Below, in pieces: positions 60,948-64,000 of a stretch of 64,000 nt of DNA. Numbering within the stretch: the first letter of the stretch is position 1; each line of letters begins with the position of its first letter. A program made the position numbers and the translations under genes. Source of the stretch: Rhizobium lusitanum. GTDB taxonomy: Bacteria; Pseudomonadota; Alphaproteobacteria; Rhizobiales; Rhizobiaceae. The notes beneath the pieces are model-generated. The model was not told the DNA's origin. It saw nothing but the letters and a program-made list of their open reading frames with translations, and ran no database searches. The DNA is taken from assembly GCF_014189535.1 (NCBI RefSeq), contig NZ_CP050308.1:930001-994000 (forward strand), given 5' to 3'.

Positions 60948-62533
60948 TCAGGTCACGGTAGTCTTGGAGTAGTTGGACGGCAGCAGGTCGCCGATGTCGG
61001 CGGCTTCGTCGCGCTGCGGCAACTCAGTGAGAACGTGGCGCAGCCAAGAGAGTGGGTCGACGCCACAGGCGCGGCAAGTCAGCATCAGACTGTAGATCAC
61101 GGCGCTGGCCTTGGCTCCGTCGGCGGTATCGCTGAACAGCCACGATTTTCTTCCGGTCGCAAAAACTCTGATATCGCGTTCCAGAATGTTGTTATCGATC
61201 GGCATCCTGCCGTCGCTGGTATAGCGTGTCAGATAATCCCATTGGTTCAGGGTGTAGGACACGGCATCGCCGAGCTTCGTGTCTGGCACGATCTTTGGCG
61301 CGATATTGTCGAGCCACACCTTTAGAGCGTTCAGGACAGGCAAGCTGTGCTGTTGCCGGAAGTAGCGAATGCAATCGACCTGCGTTTCACCGGCGTCGGG
61401 CTTTTTGTCTCGCGCCTGCTTTTCGATCCGGTAGAGCTGCTCGAAGAACCGGAGGGCCTGTTCCGGCGGTCCGCCTCCATTCTTCCTGGTTTTGAGGGCC
61501 TCGACGAAGCGTCGCCGGGAATGAGCCATGCACCCGACATGGGTTGCGCCATGCAATGTTCGCCATGCGGTGTAGCCATCGGTCACCAATATGCCGCGGT
61601 AGTCACCAAGGAAGGTTTGCGGGTGGATCTGGCCGCGCCCCGGCCGATAGTCGAGCAATACGATTGGCTCGTCACTGTCCTCGCCGCTGCGATACGCCCA
61701 CATGTACGATGTGCTGGTGGCTTCCTTGTCCTTTTCCTTGAGGACTTGAACCGTCGTCTCATCGCCATGAATGAGAGGCTGCGATCGCAACCGCAGCTTC
61801 AGCGCATCATAGATGCGGTGCAGATGCTTCTCGCTTGAGCCGATCACCCAGTGAGCGAGAGCGCCCCGGCTGATCGGAACACCAGCACGCTCGAATGTCT
61901 GAGCCACGCGGTAGAGCGGTGTGCCGTCGACGTATTTGTGGACGAACGCGAAGGCCAGCGTCGAGGCGGTAGCAATGCTGCCCGGCAGGGGCTGCGTCGG
62001 CATAGGCGCGATCACGACCGGAGTGTTGATCCCGCTGCGGTCGCAATGGCGGCAAGCGTACTTGAACCGCACATTCTGCAGGACCTTTGCCTTGACCTCG
62101 ATATGGAGCTGTTCGCTAACAGCCTCGCCCATGCGATGCATCTCACCCTGGCAGCCGGGACAAGACTTCTGATGGTCGGGGAGGTCATATTCGACGCGCT
62201 CCCGCGGCAGGTCTTCCGGCAGAGGCCTGCGGCCACGCTTTTTCCCGCGATGCTATCGACCGCTGGCAGGCCGGTGTCGGGAAGATCGGCGACATCGCCT
62301 TCCTCGCTACCATCATTGACGGCAGCGTCTTCTGCCTCATTGAAGAGACGATCAATGTGCTTTTCGCTGCGGGGTGCAAAGCGATGCAGCCTTGCGAGCG
62401 CCAGCTCCTCTTCCAGCTTCACGACCTGTCGCGAGAGCGCTTCCTTCTCGGCTTTAAGCGCAGCGATTTCGGCAGCATTCGCCGCCAACTGCGCCATCAG
62501 CAATGCAATGTCAGGATCGCCGGCTCGGACCAT
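60948..62533 (-). pseudogene. tnpC: IS66 tnpC transposase, frameshifted
   Basis: The frame from ATG 62533 (VRAGDPDIALLMAQLAANAA) holds the leucine-zipper-like N-terminus and ends out of frame. The zinc-finger part (EGEMHRMGEA-type, then FKYACRHCDRSGINT) and the DDE core (LIHGDETTVQVLKEKDKEAT, ILVTDGYTAWRTLHGATHVG, PIDNNILERDIRVFATGRKS) are in the next frame and stop at 60948. The frames join at a run of five T (plus strand 62239-62243); one more A on the coding strand would restore ...AGKKRGRRP. A disrupted but otherwise complete transposase. Confidence 0.82.
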
Positions 62534-62586
62534 TCGATTCTTGAATCTGAACCGTCCCTTTGCGTCAACAGCTCAATTCCCCACCT

Positions 62587-62940
62587 TCAGCCGGCGATCT
62601 GATATTGCCGCATCGGATGACGGATCATCGCGTCGATATCGATGCCGTCGAGTATCCAGTGGAGCTGCTCGGTCGAGAGCGTCACCACCGCAGTCTCTCG
62701 GCGGGGCCAGCGGAACCTGTCTTCCGTCAATTTCTTCAGGACCATGACAAAGCCGGACCGATCGAAGAACAGCAGCTTTACCCGGTCGTGACGGCGATTG
62801 CAGAAGGCAAAAACCGCAGGCGCAAACGGGTCAAGCTCCATCACCTCCTGCACCAGGACCGCGAGGCTGTTGATGCCCGCGCGGAAGTCGATCGGCTCCC
62901 GATGGAGGTAGACCTTGAGATCAGCGCCAAGCTTAAACAT
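62587..62940 (-). CDS. tnpB: IS66 family accessory protein TnpB
   Basis: A 117-residue IS66 Orf2 protein: FKLGADLKVYLHREPIDFRA, then LDPFAPAVFAFCNRRHDRVK and LLFFDRSGFVMVLKKLTEDR are hallmarks, complete from start to WILDGIDIDAM. It is needed for IS66 transposition in known elements. Starts 7 bases before the tnpA stop on the same strand, so translation is coupled. Intact. Confidence 0.9.
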   Translation of the reverse strand: MFKLGADLKVYLHREPIDFRAGINSLAVLVQEVMELDPFAPAVFAFCNRRHDRVKLLFFDRSGFVMVLKKLTEDRFRWPRRETAVVTLSTEQLHWILDGIDIDAMIRHPMRQYQIAG

Positions 62941-63367
62941 GGCCCAGAGCTCCGATTATCGCCGTCAACACGCTGATATCGCTGCACTCCAGCGACAATC
63001 TCACACCATTCGGCAGTGAAGCGTTCACCTTCGCTGGAGAGGACAGCGGGCCGCTCCTCTCCGCCGTCGGTAATCGCTCATCACGATCTGTCGCAGGCAT
63101 CTCATTGTCGAACCTGCTACATGCGGCGGCGATCTGAACCGGAATAAACGCCGATGTCGAAGAAGGGGATAACGGATCGGCTTGGGTGTGTTTCCTGATC
63201 CATTTCCAGACAAGGTTCGCGTTGACCCCGTTTTCTCGCGCAAGTTTCGATACCGATGCGCCGGGTTCAAGGCAGGCCGCAACAAGGCGATCTTTCGAAC
63301 TTTGATCGAAGCGGCGTCTTCCATTCCGACCAACCAGCCGCACGGCGAGTTTTTGACCTTCATCCAT
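62933..63367 (-). CDS. tnpA: IS66 family protein TnpA
   Basis: A 144-residue protein from ATG 63367. It has an HTH region (CLEPGASVSKLARENGVNAN, followed by LVWKWIRKHTQ), typical of the IS66 TnpA protein that binds the ends, and a variable C-terminus. It is the first gene inside the element, close to the right inverted repeat. Intact. Confidence 0.85.
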   Translation of the reverse strand: MDEGQKLAVRLVGRNGRRRFDQSSKDRLVAACLEPGASVSKLARENGVNANLVWKWIRKHTQADPLSPSSTSAFIPVQIAAACSRFDNEMPATDRDERLPTAERSGPLSSPAKVNASLPNGVRLSLECSDISVLTAIIGALGHV

Positions 63368-63450
63368 AACTAGGTGTCCACCTCTTTTAGGTGGACACCT
63401 AATGCCAAAGCTCAATCAACTACAGAAGGTGCGGAGAAATTCGCGCTTAC

Positions 63451-63458
63451 AAAGTAGG
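63451..63458. repeat. IS66 target site duplication, right copy
   Basis: AAAGTAGG directly after the right inverted repeat, identical to 60861-60868. Confidence 0.88.
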
Positions 63459-63646
63459 GAGCCTCGTCCCGGTCAGCTCTGTGAATTTTGTTGCGGCTCC
63501 AGATACGAATTGATTATCATTCAATCCGCACACGAAATAAGCTCTCAGGTCTAGCCTGTGGGTCTCATTTTGAGGTCATCTTAACGCTCCCTAACGGGGG
63601 TGTTTTGTATTTCTGGCCAGTGCGCACAAAAAGTTCGTCGACTTCG

Positions 63647-64000
63647 TCACCGTCTGCGTTTTGATCTGCGTTTGCTTGGAGGAAGGTCTGGGCGACCAGA
63701 GCTACGCGGCGATCTCGGAGACTGCAGTGCTGGCGCTGGTGCTCCACGAGTATCCAGCAAGGCTTGCTGTGACGACGTAGCAGCCCCATGTCGGCTGGCA
63801 GCGAGCGTTTGCTGGACCACAAAAGCACTCACACGTCTTCTTAGCGCGTAGACAATTGCCGGGTTCAAAAAATGCCCCTTGAGCCACCCTATTAGATACG
63901 TCCTGTCGTCAAAGCCCAGCTGCTCTTCCAGCATTGCGATCGGCAATGGCCAATCGTCGCCGGTGTGACGGATCAGTTTCCGCAGGAGAATGCTAATGGA
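63647..64000 (-). CDS. partial unknown protein at the window end
   Basis: An open frame enters from beyond 64000 and ends at 63647, at least 117 residues. The sequence LLRKLIRHTGDDWPLPIAML and LGFDDRTYLIGWLKGHF resembles a helix-turn-helix end of a transcription factor in outline (AraC-like), but the last 50 residues (APAPALQSPRSPRSSGRP) look out of frame or disordered. It may be a broken or truncated regulator. The stretch 63459-63646 next to it has no other feature. Confidence 0.35.
   Translation of the reverse strand, partial: SISILLRKLIRHTGDDWPLPIAMLEEQLGFDDRTYLIGWLKGHFLNPAIVYALRRRVSAFVVQQTLAASRHGAATSSQQALLDTRGAPAPALQSPRSPRSSGRPDLPPSKRRSKRRR

Larger units (their letters stand above)
60869..63450. 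mobile_element. IS66-family insertion sequence, 2582 bp
   Basis: It begins GTAAGCGCGATTTTCG at 60869 and ends with the inverted GAAATTCGCGCTTAC at 63450, imperfect inverted repeats of about 20 bp. It is flanked by perfect 8-bp duplications and contains tnpA, tnpB and tnpC on the minus strand. The intact ends and duplication show a recent insertion, while tnpC carries a one-base deletion, so it may now need help in trans to move. Confidence 0.9.

Overview
The window looks like the chromosome or a large replicon of a Rhizobium-type alphaproteobacterium. The evidence is GC-rich coding sequence, an exact GTTC-N7-GTTC-type SOS box, rhizobial-looking housekeeping genes (TIM-barrel sugar isomerase, nitronate monooxygenase, MEKHLA protein) and an IS66 element. 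All calls come from reading the sequence; no database search was possible.

Layout: (1) 1-4.2 kb is host flank, with a secreted polysaccharide lyase, three small unknown genes, a sugar isomerase/epimerase-like protein and a nitronate monooxygenase-like protein. (2) About 4.36-34.7 kb is a lambda-like siphoviral prophage read mostly leftward. From right to left it carries small early genes, an S24 repressor with divergent control region, small and large terminase, portal, DUF2213 protease/scaffold, decoration protein, DUF2184-type capsid, head-tail connectors, tail terminator, tail tube, a tail chaperone pair with a canonical -1 slippery heptamer, tape measure, tail-tip proteins, a 2116-residue repeat-rich tail fibre/host-specificity protein, endolysin and holin-like proteins. 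No integrase or replication gene is visible, and a host-like methyltransferase gene sits in the middle. A rightward, AT-rich cassette of duplicated secreted proteins and lipoproteins is wedged between the tail chaperone and the tape measure, next to an SOS box.

(3) About 35.2-37.8 kb holds a membrane-anchored coiled-coil protein whose frame is interrupted at an A-AAA-AAC heptamer, a GNAT acetyltransferase and a small partner. (4) 37.9-44.3 kb is a tightly overlapped Tn7-like operon, tnsA-tnsB-tnsC-tniQ plus a fifth gene resembling MazF/PemK. The TnsA-like protein seems to lack the acidic and lysine catalytic residues. Upstream of it lies a 430-bp field of degenerate short repeats that could be transposase-binding sites.

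(5) 45.8-60.8 kb is an accessory island. It has a soluble FtsH-like AAA+/M41 protease paired with a second, degenerate TnsA-like protein, a DUF6998-type nuclease-like protein, a GYF/RDD membrane protein, a methyltransferase, an operon of a large serine recombinase with two ParB/RepB-like proteins, broken gene remnants, and a 1353-residue KAP P-loop NTPase of the type often seen in defence loci. (6) 60.87-63.45 kb is an IS66-family insertion with matching terminal inverted repeats and a perfect 8-bp target duplication, but its tnpC frame is broken. The window ends in an unidentified partial gene.

The strongest candidates for undescribed biology are the degenerate TnsA-like/FtsH-like pair, the Tn7-like operon with a built-in PemK-like gene, the recombinase-ParB-ParB unit, and the duplicated secreted cassette inside the prophage tail module.
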